The translations under genes and the position numbers were made by a program. The notes under the pieces were generated by a model, which saw nothing but the letters and a program-made list of their open reading frames with translations, ran no database searches and had not been told where the DNA came from. This document shows, piece by piece, positions 17,367 through 25,603 of a stretch of DNA of 49,998 nucleotides; the stretch's first letter is position 1, and each line of letters begins with the position of its first letter. Source of the stretch: Pseudomonas sp. GM49 (GTDB taxonomy: Bacteria > Pseudomonadota > Gammaproteobacteria > Pseudomonadales > Pseudomonadaceae); NCBI RefSeq assembly GCF_000282355.1, contig NZ_AKJL01000259.1, positions 1 through 49,998 of the forward strand, written 5' to 3'.

Positions 17367-18182
17367 ATGAGCCAGGCACAACAATTCAGTGTGGCCAACG
17401 TCACGCTCAACTATCGCCTCGATGGCCATGGGCCGCGACCACTGGTGTGCATTCATGGCGTTGGCTCAAGCCTTGAAGCATGGAGTGATGTGGTGAACGG
17501 ATTGAAAGATCAGTTCACCATCCTGACCTTCGACCTGCGCGGCCACGGCCAGTCGTCCCGCACCCCGGGACGCTATGAGATCGATCACCTCGTGGGTGAA
17601 ACGCTGGCCCTGGCCGATCACGTTGGCTTCAAGCACTTCGACCTGGCGGGCTTCTCGCTGGGTGGTTTGATCGCCCAGCGCCTGGCGCTGACTCATCCGG
17701 CGCGGGTTCAGCGTCTGGTGTTGTTGTCGACGGTCGCCGGGCGTACTGCGCAGGAACGCGAACGGGTCCAGACACGTCTGGCGACCTTGCAAGCCGGCGA
17801 ACCGGTGGCGCATTACGAAGCGTCGCTGTCACGCTGGCTGACCGAGGATTTTCAGACGCATCACCCTGAGGCCGTCAGCCGTCTGCGGCAGCTGAATGCC
17901 AACAATGATCCCGGTTGTTATGCGGCGGCGTATCGGGTGTTGGCGGAGTCGGATTTCGGCGACCAACTCCAGCGGATTCGCTGCCCGACGCTGATTGCCA
18001 CCGGTGCCGACGATGCGGGTTCCAACCCGAGAATGGCGGCCCTCATGCACGAGCGTATCCACGGCTCGCAACTGAAAATCCTGCCGGGGTTACGCCACTG
18101 CATTCTCATCGAAGCGCCGCAACTGGTGGCGAATCTGATGCGTGACTTTCTGATTGATGATCCGGAGGTACAACATGGATAA
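17367..18182 (+). CDS. Alpha/beta hydrolase (TgnD-like candidate)
   Basis: 271 residues. An alpha/beta fold hydrolase with LVCIHGVGSSLEAW (oxyanion region), the nucleophile elbow GFSLGG with Ser97, an acid near GADDAG, and the late His in LRHCILIEAP. The 3-oxoadipate enol-lactonase branch looks closest (FDLRGHGQSS, LAGFSLGGLIAQRLALTHPARVQRLVLLSTVAG). In this context it could hydrolyse an amide, enamine or lactone after ring opening, as TgnD does. It starts 5 bp after the monooxygenase stop and overlaps the next start by 8 bp. Confidence 0.85.
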   Translation: MSQAQQFSVANVTLNYRLDGHGPRPLVCIHGVGSSLEAWSDVVNGLKDQFTILTFDLRGHGQSSRTPGRYEIDHLVGETLALADHVGFKHFDLAGFSLGGLIAQRLALTHPARVQRLVLLSTVAGRTAQERERVQTRLATLQAGEPVAHYEASLSRWLTEDFQTHHPEAVSRLRQLNANNDPGCYAAAYRVLAESDFGDQLQRIRCPTLIATGADDAGSNPRMAALMHERIHGSQLKILPGLRHCILIEAPQLVANLMRDFLIDDPEVQHG

Positions 18183-18570
18183 GTCATTGCAAGCCCAGGG
18201 CGAAACGGTTCGCCGTCAAGTCCTGGGGAATGCATACGTCGACCAGGCGCTGGGCAAGGCCGATGATTTCTCTCGGCCGTTCCAGGACGTGCTCAACGAA
18301 TACTGCTGGGGCATGGTCTGGACCGATGAAGGCCTGGACCTCAAGCAACGCAGCCTGCTGAACCTCGGCATGCTCGCGGCGCTGGGCCGCATGGACGAGT
18401 TTGCCACGCACTTCTGCGGCGCCATCCGCAATGGCCTTACGGACGAGGAACTGCGCTGCGCCCTGATACAGGTCGCGGTGTACTGCGGGGTGCCGGCGGG
18501 TGTCGAAGCCTTCCGCGTCGCCCGGAAAGCACGGGAAAGCATGGGTGCGACAGATTCTGCTACCGGCTGA
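18175..18570 (+). CDS. Carboxymuconolactone decarboxylase family protein (PcaC-like)
   Basis: 131 residues from ATG 18175 (GGAGG at 18164-18168). CMD fold: DEYCWGMVWTDEGLD-like region (NEYCWGMVWTDEGLDLKQRSLLNLGMLAALGR), FCGAIRNGLTDEELRCALIQVAVYCGVPAGVEAFRVAR. Strongly PcaC-like and without the CxxC of AhpD peroxidase relatives, so decarboxylation or double-bond shift of a lactone or unsaturated acid is likely. It overlaps the hydrolase gene, which argues for a coupled pathway step. In protocatechuate degradation PcaC and the hydrolase PcaD are also partners. Confidence 0.87.
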   Translation: MDKSLQAQGETVRRQVLGNAYVDQALGKADDFSRPFQDVLNEYCWGMVWTDEGLDLKQRSLLNLGMLAALGRMDEFATHFCGAIRNGLTDEELRCALIQVAVYCGVPAGVEAFRVARKARESMGATDSATG

Positions 18571-18749
18571 CGTCTCAACCTTGCACTCGCCACACCGCTC
18601 ATGCTGTAAGTGCCCCGCACAACAACAAAAATTTTCAGATTGCACCCTTGCGCCCGTAGCAACTGAAAGACCATTAACTGCCAGAAGCCCAAAAAATTTC
18701 TATTGATGAAATTTTCCACAGATTGAAAAACAACAATTGGAGGCAATTG
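18571..18749 (+). promoter_or_regulatory. Upstream region of the quaternary-amine ABC operon
   Basis: A 179-bp gap with an AT-rich block at 18688-18735, the likely promoter area. TTGGAGG at 18737-18743 is a good ribosome site that fixes the next start at GTG 18750. No terminator-like hairpin for the upstream operon is visible, so read-through is possible. Confidence 0.4.
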
Positions 18750-19958
18750 GTGAGCGAACGACTGAAGATTGAGAACCTCTACAAGGTCTTCTCCTCAACC
18801 CCGGACAGAGCCATGCAGCTCTTGACCGCCGGCGCCAGCAAAGACCGGATCCTGGCCGAGACCGCGACGGTGGTCGGCCTCAACAACGTGTCGCTGTCTA
18901 TTCCCAGCGGTGCGATCTACATGATCATGGGTCTCTCCGGCTCAGGGAAATCCACCCTGGCCCGCTGCATCAACCGCTTGAACGAACCCACGGCCGGCAA
19001 GATCCTGCTGGACGGCAAAGACCTGGTGGCCCTGAACGAAAGCGAGTTGCGAGAGGTGCGACGGACGCGCATCTCCATGGTGTTCCAGCACTTCGCCCTG
19101 CTGCCGAACAAGACCGTGATCGAAAACACCGAGTTCGGCCTCAAGCTTCGCGGCGTACCTGCCGCCCAGCGGCGCAAACGCGCCGAGGAAGTGCTGGCCA
19201 TCGTCGGCCTGGCCAAGTGGGCCGATCATCACCCCCATGAACTGTCCGGCGGCATGCGCCAGCGGGTTGGTCTGGCCCGCGCCCTGACCACCGACGCCGA
19301 TGTGTTGATCATGGACGAAGCCTTCAGCGCCCTCGACCCGTTGATCCGCACTGAAATGCAGGACGAACTGCTGCGCCTGCAACGCACCCTGAAAAAGACC
19401 ATTCTGTTCATCACACACGACTTCCAGGAAGCACTGAAGCTCGGCACGCGCATTGCGATCATGGCGGACGGCCAAGTGGTGCGCGAAGGCACGCCCCAGG
19501 AAATCGTCGCCAACCCCGGCAGCGACTACGTGGCCGGATTCACCCGCGAGGTGGATCGCTCGCGGCTTTTCGATGCGCGCTCGATCATGGAGCAAGCCGG
19601 CACCCTGCTGGTCCAGGACGACATCCGCATCGTCGGTAATGAAAGCGCCAGCGCGTTTGTGCTGAATGCCGCCGGCGAGGCAATTGGCGTGCTGGACTCC
19701 CGTGCACTGCTGGCGGTGGGCGGTGGTGCCGATGCTCAGCAACGCCTGTCGCTGCAGTTTGTCAGCGTGCCGGCCAGCGCCAAGTTGGTGGAAGTGGCAC
19801 GGCTGCTCAAACCCGGCCTGCCGGTCGCGGTGGTCGAGGCTGACGGTGTGTTTGTTGGCACCCTGAACAGCGCCCACATCCTGGATTGCATCGCCGGCCT
19901 CCCTTCCAGCCCCCCGGCCACTCGCCCTTTCGTCTCGGAGGTTGCACACCATGCTTAG
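18750..19958 (+). CDS. Glycine betaine/proline-type ABC transporter ATP-binding protein (ProV family)
   Basis: 402 residues from GTG 18750. NBD with Walker A GLSGSGKST, Q-loop VFQHFALLPNKTV, signature LSGGMRQRVGLARAL and Walker B VLIMDEAFSALDP, followed by a C-terminal region (about 280-390) of CBS type, as in ProV/OpuAA. The N-terminal LKIENLYKVFSS...AMQLLTAGASKDRILAETATVVGLNNVS is typical of quaternary-amine importers. It energises uptake of betaine-like compounds. It overlaps the permease start by 8 bp. In this setting it could import trigonelline or another betaine. Confidence 0.92.
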   Translation: MSERLKIENLYKVFSSTPDRAMQLLTAGASKDRILAETATVVGLNNVSLSIPSGAIYMIMGLSGSGKSTLARCINRLNEPTAGKILLDGKDLVALNESELREVRRTRISMVFQHFALLPNKTVIENTEFGLKLRGVPAAQRRKRAEEVLAIVGLAKWADHHPHELSGGMRQRVGLARALTTDADVLIMDEAFSALDPLIRTEMQDELLRLQRTLKKTILFITHDFQEALKLGTRIAIMADGQVVREGTPQEIVANPGSDYVAGFTREVDRSRLFDARSIMEQAGTLLVQDDIRIVGNESASAFVLNAAGEAIGVLDSRALLAVGGGADAQQRLSLQFVSVPASAKLVEVARLLKPGLPVAVVEADGVFVGTLNSAHILDCIAGLPSSPPATRPFVSEVAHHA

Positions 19959-20847
19959 TTCAGAAGACCTCGCCGTTTTCCCCGTGGACCAATGGATCAG
20001 CCAATGCGTCGAGTGGCTGGGCATTCATTTTCGCCCGATGTTCCAGGCCATTCGCTGGCCGGTGGAGCACCTGCTGGCCTTCAGCGACACGGTGATCCAC
20101 GCCATTCCATTCCCGGTGATGGTGCTGCTGATGTTCCTGATCGCTTACCGCGCCGCCAGCCTGGGGGTAGCGCTATTCAGTGCCATTGCCCTGGTGATCA
20201 TCGCCACGCTGGGGGTGTGGGACGAGGCGATGACCACCCTGTCGCTGATCACCACGGCGATTGTCATCTGCATGGTCATCGGCATTCCCGTGGGAGTTTG
20301 GTGCGCCCGCAGTGAACGGGTCTGGGCCGTGATGCGACCGATCCTCGACATCATGCAGACCACGCCGACCTTCGTGTACCTGGTGCCGGTGGTGATGCTG
20401 TTTGGCGTCGGCACCGTGTCGGGCGAAGTGGCGGTGGTGATTTCTGCCTGCCCGCCGCTGATCCGCTTTACCTACCTGGGCATTCGCATGGTCGAAACCG
20501 AACTGGTCGAAGCAGGCCAGGCCTTTGGTGCCGACCGTCGCCAATTGCTCTGGGAAATCCAGTTGCCCCTGGCGATCCCGACCATTCTCGGCGGGCTGAA
20601 CCAGACGGTGCTCACCGCTATGGTGATGTCCGTGGTGGTGGCGATGATCGGTGCCGAAGGTCTGGGCCTGGTGGTGTTGCAAGGCCTGGGACGGATGGAC
20701 GTGGGCCGTGCGGCGGTGGGTGGGATCGCCATTGTGTTGCTGGCGATGATGCTCGACCGGATCACACAGAACCTGGCACAACCGACGCCGCACAAGCGCA
20801 AGTCGCTGTTCAAACGGCTGCTCAACTCGCGCCAGGTCAACGCATAA
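19951..20847 (+). CDS. Glycine betaine/proline-type ABC transporter permease (ProW family)
   Basis: 298 residues from ATG 19951, with CGGAGG at 19936-19941. Six or more hydrophobic segments and the EAA loop region (ETELVEAGQAFGADRRQLLWEIQLPLAIPTILGGLNQTVL) identify a ProW-type membrane subunit; PTFVYLVPVVMLFGVGTVSG and MIGAEGLGLVVLQGLGRMDVGRA are characteristic. The first ~45 residues include an amphipathic start (QWISQCVEWLGIHFRPMFQ) usual for this family. It pairs with the ATPase and the binding protein on either side. Confidence 0.92.
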   Translation: MLSSEDLAVFPVDQWISQCVEWLGIHFRPMFQAIRWPVEHLLAFSDTVIHAIPFPVMVLLMFLIAYRAASLGVALFSAIALVIIATLGVWDEAMTTLSLITTAIVICMVIGIPVGVWCARSERVWAVMRPILDIMQTTPTFVYLVPVVMLFGVGTVSGEVAVVISACPPLIRFTYLGIRMVETELVEAGQAFGADRRQLLWEIQLPLAIPTILGGLNQTVLTAMVMSVVVAMIGAEGLGLVVLQGLGRMDVGRAAVGGIAIVLLAMMLDRITQNLAQPTPHKRKSLFKRLLNSRQVNA

Positions 20848-20920
20848 GAGAAAGAAGTCATGAATGCCAGTTATTGACTGCCGCACCTTAACCATAACGA
20901 GAAAAACAAAGAGGAAAATC

Positions 20921-21955
20921 ATGATGCGTCCATTCAACGCCTTGCTTGGATTTGCAGCAACGTTGTCCGTGGTGGGTCTGGCTTGCACTGCGGTGCAGGC
21001 CGAGGACCTGCCGGGCAACGGCAAGACCATCCGCTTCGTGCAGTCGGAAAGCACCGGCGGTAACTACGTCATCACCAAAATCGCCATCGAAGCCAGCAAG
21101 CGCCTCGGTTACGCCACCAAGTTGAGCACCGTCAATACCACGCTGTTTTTCCCGGCAGCGGCCCAGGGCGACCTGGACCTCTCGATGGATGTGACCCTGC
21201 CGCAGTTGCAACCCAGCTTTGACAAGGTCAAGGAACGTACTGAGGTAGTAGGCGCCGGCTCTATCACTGGCGCCGGCTACAACGGCTACATGATCGACAA
21301 GAAAACCGCCGACGCTTACCACATCACAAGTCTGGAACAGCTGAAAGACCCGAAGATCGCCGGACTGTTCGGCAAGAACGGCAAGGCTGACCTGATCAGC
21401 TGCGACCCGGGTTGGGGCTGCGGCGATGTGGTCGACTATCAACTCGACAAGTTTGGCCTGAAGGCCACCGTCAACCCCGTGCGCGGCAAATATGAGGCGT
21501 TGATGTTCGAGAACGTCGCCCGTCTCAAGCGCGGCGAACCGGTGTTTTTCTATGCCTGGGCGCCGTCGTGGATGACCAACACCATGGTGCCGGGCAAGGA
21601 CGTGGTGTGGCTGCCGACACCGTTTGACGCCCTGCCTGGCAATGTACCGAGCACCACTTCGGCGTTGACTCCCGGGGTGGCGGGTTGTGCCGGTGGCGCC
21701 GACCCATGCCGCATGGCCATGGCCGCGTGGAACTGGTACGCCATCGGCAACAAGCAATTCATCGCCGCCAACCCGGCCATCAAGTCCCTGGTGGAGCAGA
21801 TGACGTTCCCCCAGTCGACCTGGAGCTACTGGGAAAAAACCATCAGCCAGGATGGTTCAAGCGAACGCAATATTCGCAAGTTGGCTGACGACTGGATGAG
21901 TGAAAACAAGGCGACGATGGATGGGTGGGTGGCCACGGCCAAAAACGCTCAGTAG
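20921..21955 (+). CDS. Quaternary-amine ABC transporter substrate-binding protein (ProX family)
   Basis: 344 residues from ATG 20921 (GAGGAAAA just before). The signal peptide ends near AVQAEDLPG. ProX/OpuAC pattern: KTIRFVQSESTGGNYVITKIAIEASKRLGY, NTTLFFPAAAQGDLDLSMDV, and a long C-terminal lobe containing VFFYAWAPSWMTN, where Trp residues in such proteins form the cation cage for a trimethylammonium-like head group. The ligand should be a betaine; next to a trigonelline-type pathway, N-methylated pyridinium acids are the best guess. Gene order ATPase-permease-binding protein is as in proVWX. Confidence 0.9.
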   Translation: MMRPFNALLGFAATLSVVGLACTAVQAEDLPGNGKTIRFVQSESTGGNYVITKIAIEASKRLGYATKLSTVNTTLFFPAAAQGDLDLSMDVTLPQLQPSFDKVKERTEVVGAGSITGAGYNGYMIDKKTADAYHITSLEQLKDPKIAGLFGKNGKADLISCDPGWGCGDVVDYQLDKFGLKATVNPVRGKYEALMFENVARLKRGEPVFFYAWAPSWMTNTMVPGKDVVWLPTPFDALPGNVPSTTSALTPGVAGCAGGADPCRMAMAAWNWYAIGNKQFIAANPAIKSLVEQMTFPQSTWSYWEKTISQDGSSERNIRKLADDWMSENKATMDGWVATAKNAQ

Positions 21956-21966
21956 CGCCAAATGCC

Positions 21967-21998
21967 TTGTGTTGAGCGGGGGCTCCCGCTCAACACAA
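21967..21998 (+). terminator. Strong hairpin, probable Rho-independent terminator
   Basis: A perfect 14-bp stem (TTGTGTTGAGCGGG paired with CCCGCTCAACACAA) closes a 4-base loop, 11 bp after the binding-protein stop. It is followed by AAAAGCTCTGTTT rather than a solid T-run, so termination efficiency is uncertain, but the position and stem strength fit the end of the ABC operon. Confidence 0.75.
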
Positions 21999-22119
21999 AA
22001 AGCTCTGTTTGACAGCCTGTAATCAGAAAAAAACGACTGTTGCCCCCCAACCAAACCGCGAATTCCCCCCACCGCCCTGCCCTAGCATTAGTTGAACTCA
22101 GACGATTGGGAGTAACACC

Positions 22120-23592
22120 ATGACCAACAATTACCCGTTGCTGTTCAAGGCCCTCTGCTATGTGGACGGCCATTGGGTGCACAGCGACAGCGGCCACAGC
22201 ATCGCCGTGCATAACCCCGCCGATCAGACGTTGATCGGTCATGTACCGCTGCTCGATCAGCCGCAGATCGTCGCCGCCGTCGATGCCGCGCACCGTGCTT
22301 TCTTCGACTGGCGTGAACAAAGCCTGGAGGCACGCGGGAAGATTTTGCGGCGCTGGGCGGCATTGATTCTTGAGCATCAGGAAGACCTGGCGCGGATTCT
22401 AAGCCTGGAGCAAGGCAAGTCCCTGGCCGAGTCCCGTGGCGAAATCGCCTATGCCGCCAGTTTCATTCCATGGTTCGCCGAAGAGGCACGGCGCCTGTAC
22501 GGGCAAAACATTCCCAGCCACATCCCCGGCGCGCACCTGGGCACAGTCAAGGAGCCGGTCGGCGTCTGCGCGTTGCTGACTCCGTGGAATTTCCCCTCGG
22601 CCATGATCACCCGCAAAGCGGCCGCCGCCCTGGCCGCCGGTTGTACTGTTGTGATCAAACCAGCCCATGAAACACCTTACTCGGCGTTCGCCTTGGCGCA
22701 ACTCGCCGAGGAAGCGGGTTTCCCGGCCGGAGTGTTTAACGTGGTGCTGGGTGAACCGCAGATGACCATGCAGACCCTGGTGCAAGACAGCCGCGTGCGT
22801 TCGGTGAGTTTCACTGGTTCGACCCGCGTCGGTAAGTTGGTGCTGCAGGCGGCGGCTCAGGATGTGAAAAAGGTTTCGCTGGAATTGGGCGGCAACGCGC
22901 CGTTCATTGTCTGCGCCGACGCCGATCTTGAGCTGGCGGTGAAAATCGCGGTAGCGGCCAAGTTCCAGACCTCCGGCCAGGATTGCTGCGCGGCCAACCG
23001 CATCATGGTCGAACGCTCGGTTTACCCGGAATTTCTCAAGCGCTTTGCCGCTGCCGTGCGTGAGTTGAAAGTCGGTCCGGCAATGATCGGCGACCGCGAA
23101 CAACAGGTCGATGTCGGCCCGTTGATGCACCAGGCCGCCTTCGATGTCACCGCTGAACGTGTCGCCGATGCTTTGCAACAAGGCGCGCAACGGCTGGTCG
23201 GCGGCGAGGCCCATGCCCTTGGCGGCTTGTTTTACCAGCCAACGGTACTGGCCGACGTCACACCGCAAATGCGCATCTACCGCGAAGAAAATTTCGCGCC
23301 GATTGCCGGGGTAATGCCGTTCGACACCCTCGACCAGGCCGTCGAGATGGCCAACGACACCGAATACGGTCTGGCCGCCTACATTTGTTCCAATCGCCTG
23401 GACCTGATTTACCCGCTGATCCGCCGACTCGACCACGCCATGGTCGCTGTCAACGGCGTCAAGTTCACCGGCCATCCGATCCCGTTCGGTGGCATGAAAG
23501 CCTCGGGGCTCGGCCGTGAAGGCGGCACCGAGGGCTTCGAAGCCTTTGTCGAAACCAAATACTTTTGCTTGCACCATCAAGGCCAGTTCTAA
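22120..23592 (+). CDS. NAD(P)+-dependent succinate-semialdehyde dehydrogenase type ALDH (GabD/TgnE-like)
   Basis: 490 residues. The GabD branch of ALDH: GVCALLTPWNFPSAMITRKAAAALAAGCTVVIKPAHETPYSA, GSTRVGKLVLQAAAQDVKKVSLELGGNAPFIV with the general base, and catalytic Cys289 in SGQDCCAANRI. C-terminal EENFAPIAGVMPF and HPIPFGGMKASGLGREGG are also GabD-like. Succinate semialdehyde is the last organic aldehyde of trigonelline and pyridine degradation and also the product of GABA transamination, and a class III aminotransferase is encoded next. It has its own GGGAGT ribosome site after a terminator, so it may be a separate transcript. Confidence 0.88.
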   Translation: MTNNYPLLFKALCYVDGHWVHSDSGHSIAVHNPADQTLIGHVPLLDQPQIVAAVDAAHRAFFDWREQSLEARGKILRRWAALILEHQEDLARILSLEQGKSLAESRGEIAYAASFIPWFAEEARRLYGQNIPSHIPGAHLGTVKEPVGVCALLTPWNFPSAMITRKAAAALAAGCTVVIKPAHETPYSAFALAQLAEEAGFPAGVFNVVLGEPQMTMQTLVQDSRVRSVSFTGSTRVGKLVLQAAAQDVKKVSLELGGNAPFIVCADADLELAVKIAVAAKFQTSGQDCCAANRIMVERSVYPEFLKRFAAAVRELKVGPAMIGDREQQVDVGPLMHQAAFDVTAERVADALQQGAQRLVGGEAHALGGLFYQPTVLADVTPQMRIYREENFAPIAGVMPFDTLDQAVEMANDTEYGLAAYICSNRLDLIYPLIRRLDHAMVAVNGVKFTGHPIPFGGMKASGLGREGGTEGFEAFVETKYFCLHHQGQF

Positions 23593-23615
23593 GGCCAGTT
23601 CTCAGGAGACATGCC

Positions 23616-25001
23616 ATGAACCAAGAACTCGACTCGCTGTTCGAACAAGACCGTGCGCACTTCATGCACCCTTCGACTCACGCCCATGACCACGCCAGCG
23701 GCGCGCTCAAAGGACGCATCATCCAAGGCGGCTCGGGTATCCGTATCCGCGACCACGTAGGCCGTGAACTCATCGACGCCTTCGCCGGACTGTACTGCGT
23801 GAACATCGGCTATGGCCGCACCGAAGTTGCCGACGCGATCTACAAGCAAGCCAAGGAGCTGGCCTATTACCACACCTACATGGGGCACTCGACCGAAGCG
23901 ATCATCGAGCTTTCGAGCCGCATCATCGACTGGGCGCCTGAAGGCATGAAGAAGGTCTATTACGGCCTTTCCGGTTCCGACGCCAACGAAACCCAGATCA
24001 AACTGGTGCGCTACTACAACAACGTATTGGGTCGCCCGCAGAAGAAAAAAATCATCTCCCGCGACCGTGGTTATCACGGTTCGGGGATCATGACCGGCAG
24101 CCTGACTGGTCTGCCGAGCTTCCATCAGCATTTCGACCTGCCGGCCGAAGGCATCAAGCATACCGTGTGCCCACACTGGTATCGCAAGGCGCCGACCGGC
24201 ATGGATCAAGCCGCGTTCGTGCGTTATTGCGCCGACGAACTGGAGAAAATGATCCTCGCCGAAGGCCCCGATACCGTCGCCGCATTCATTGGCGAACCGG
24301 TCATGGGCACCGGTGGCATCGTGGTCCCTCCTGCCGGTTACTGGGCAGCGATTCAGGCGGTGCTGAACAAGTACGACGTGTTGCTGATCGCCGACGAGGT
24401 GGTCTGCGCCTTCGGTCGCCTGGGTTCGAAGATGGGCAGCCAGCGTTATGGCATGCGTCCGGACCTGATCACCACGGCCAAGGGCCTGACCAGTGCTTAT
24501 GCGCCGCTGTCAGCAGTGATCGTCGGCGAAAAAGTCTGGGATGTGATCGAAAAAGCTTCAGAATCCCAAGGCGCCATGGGCCATGGCTGGACTTATTCCG
24601 GGCATCCGATCTGCGCGGCGGCGGCCTTGGCCAACCTCGATATCCTGGAGCGGGAAAACCTCACGGCCAACGCCGAAAAGGTTGGCGGTTACCTCAACCG
24701 CCGGCTGCGCGAAACCCTCGAAGGCCATCCGTTGGTGGGTGAAGTGCGTGGCGACGGCATGCTCGCCGCCGTCGAGTTCATGGCCGATCGTGAACAGCGC
24801 ACACCATTCGATACGGCCTTGAAGGTCGGTCCGAAAGTCTCGGCAGCCTGCCTTGAGCGCGGCATGATCGCCCGGGCGATGCCCCATGGCGACATCCTCG
24901 GCTTCGCCCCGCCACTGATCCTGACCGAGGCCGAGGCGGACTTGATTGTCGATATCACCAAGGGAGCGATTGACCAGGTGGCCGCAGAAGTATTGGGTTA
25001 A
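23616..25001 (+). CDS. Class III PLP-dependent aminotransferase (omega-amino acid / putrescine-pyruvate type)
   Basis: 461 residues from ATG 23616 (CAGGAGA before it). Fold type I class III signatures: GLYCVNIGYGRTEVADAI, YYGLSGSDANETQIKLVRYYNN, SRDRGYHGSG (Tyr stacks on PLP), AFIGEPVMGTGGIVVPPAGYW, LLIADEVVCAFGR, and Lys289 in ITTAKGLTSAYAPLSAV. This subgroup moves amino groups from omega-amino acids or diamines to pyruvate or 2-oxoglutarate. Paired with a GabD-like dehydrogenase 24 bp upstream, a GABA-like substrate is plausible. It is not a needed step of the published trigonelline route, so it may serve a different pathway sharing succinate semialdehyde. Confidence 0.88.
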   Translation: MNQELDSLFEQDRAHFMHPSTHAHDHASGALKGRIIQGGSGIRIRDHVGRELIDAFAGLYCVNIGYGRTEVADAIYKQAKELAYYHTYMGHSTEAIIELSSRIIDWAPEGMKKVYYGLSGSDANETQIKLVRYYNNVLGRPQKKKIISRDRGYHGSGIMTGSLTGLPSFHQHFDLPAEGIKHTVCPHWYRKAPTGMDQAAFVRYCADELEKMILAEGPDTVAAFIGEPVMGTGGIVVPPAGYWAAIQAVLNKYDVLLIADEVVCAFGRLGSKMGSQRYGMRPDLITTAKGLTSAYAPLSAVIVGEKVWDVIEKASESQGAMGHGWTYSGHPICAAAALANLDILERENLTANAEKVGGYLNRRLRETLEGHPLVGEVRGDGMLAAVEFMADREQRTPFDTALKVGPKVSAACLERGMIARAMPHGDILGFAPPLILTEAEADLIVDITKGAIDQVAAEVLG

Positions 25002-25010
25002 CGCTATCGT

Positions 25011-25040
25011 TGTGGCGAGGGAGCTTGCTCTCTCGCCACT
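25011..25040. repeat. Single REP-like palindrome
   Basis: TGTGGCGAGGGAGCTTGCTC followed by TCTCGCCACT forms an imperfect palindrome built on GGCGAG-GAGC/GCTC-CTCGCC. It resembles the second common REP class of fluorescens-group Pseudomonas. It starts 10 bp after the aminotransferase stop and may also end transcription. Confidence 0.65.
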
Positions 25041-25088
25041 TAAGTTGATGCCCTGATACTCCCCCGTCCGTAACAGAGTTCTTTGACG

Positions 25089-25580
25089 ATGCACAAGCTC
25101 GACCGCTATGACCTGAAAATCCTGCATCTCCTTTCCGAGGATGGGCGTATCACCAAGTCGAACCTGGCCGAGGCGATCAACCTGTCCGTAACGCCCACGT
25201 GGGAGCGCGTGCGCAAATTGGAAAGCGCCGGCCTGGTGAAGGGCTATCGCGCGGTGATCGACTGGAACCTGGTGTTCAAGAGCCAGCAACTGTTGGTGGA
25301 AATCACTCTGTCCCAACACACGGCACACGGCATGCGCCGCTTCGAACAGCGCATGAACGATGCCGCCGAAGTGGAGTTCTGCTACGCAACCGGAGGCGGC
25401 GTGGATTACATCGCAATGATTCGCGCGCCGGACATCGATCAGTACCAGCGCTTTATCGACCAGTTGCTGCTCGAAAGCCTGGGCATCGAACGCTACTTCA
25501 CCTACATCGTCACCAAGACCATCAAGACCGGCGGGGCGCTGCCGTCGCAGGCGCTGGCCCCCCTACCGACCTCTGACTAA
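25089..25580 (+). CDS. Lrp/AsnC family transcriptional regulator
   Basis: 163 residues from ATG 25089. N-terminal winged helix-turn-helix (LDRYDLKILHLLSEDGRITKSNLAEAINLSVTPTWERVRKLESAGLVKGY) and C-terminal RAM/AsnC ligand-binding domain (LLVEITLSQH...VEFCYATGGGVDYIAMIRAPDIDQYQRFIDQLL...IERYFTYIVTKTIK). These regulators usually sense the amino acid handled by the adjacent enzyme; here the aminotransferase and the semialdehyde dehydrogenase are the obvious targets. It is co-directional with them; no strong ribosome site is visible. Confidence 0.9.
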   Translation: MHKLDRYDLKILHLLSEDGRITKSNLAEAINLSVTPTWERVRKLESAGLVKGYRAVIDWNLVFKSQQLLVEITLSQHTAHGMRRFEQRMNDAAEVEFCYATGGGVDYIAMIRAPDIDQYQRFIDQLLLESLGIERYFTYIVTKTIKTGGALPSQALAPLPTSD

Positions 25581-25603
25581 CGCCAAGTTTTGGCCCAACA
25601 AAC

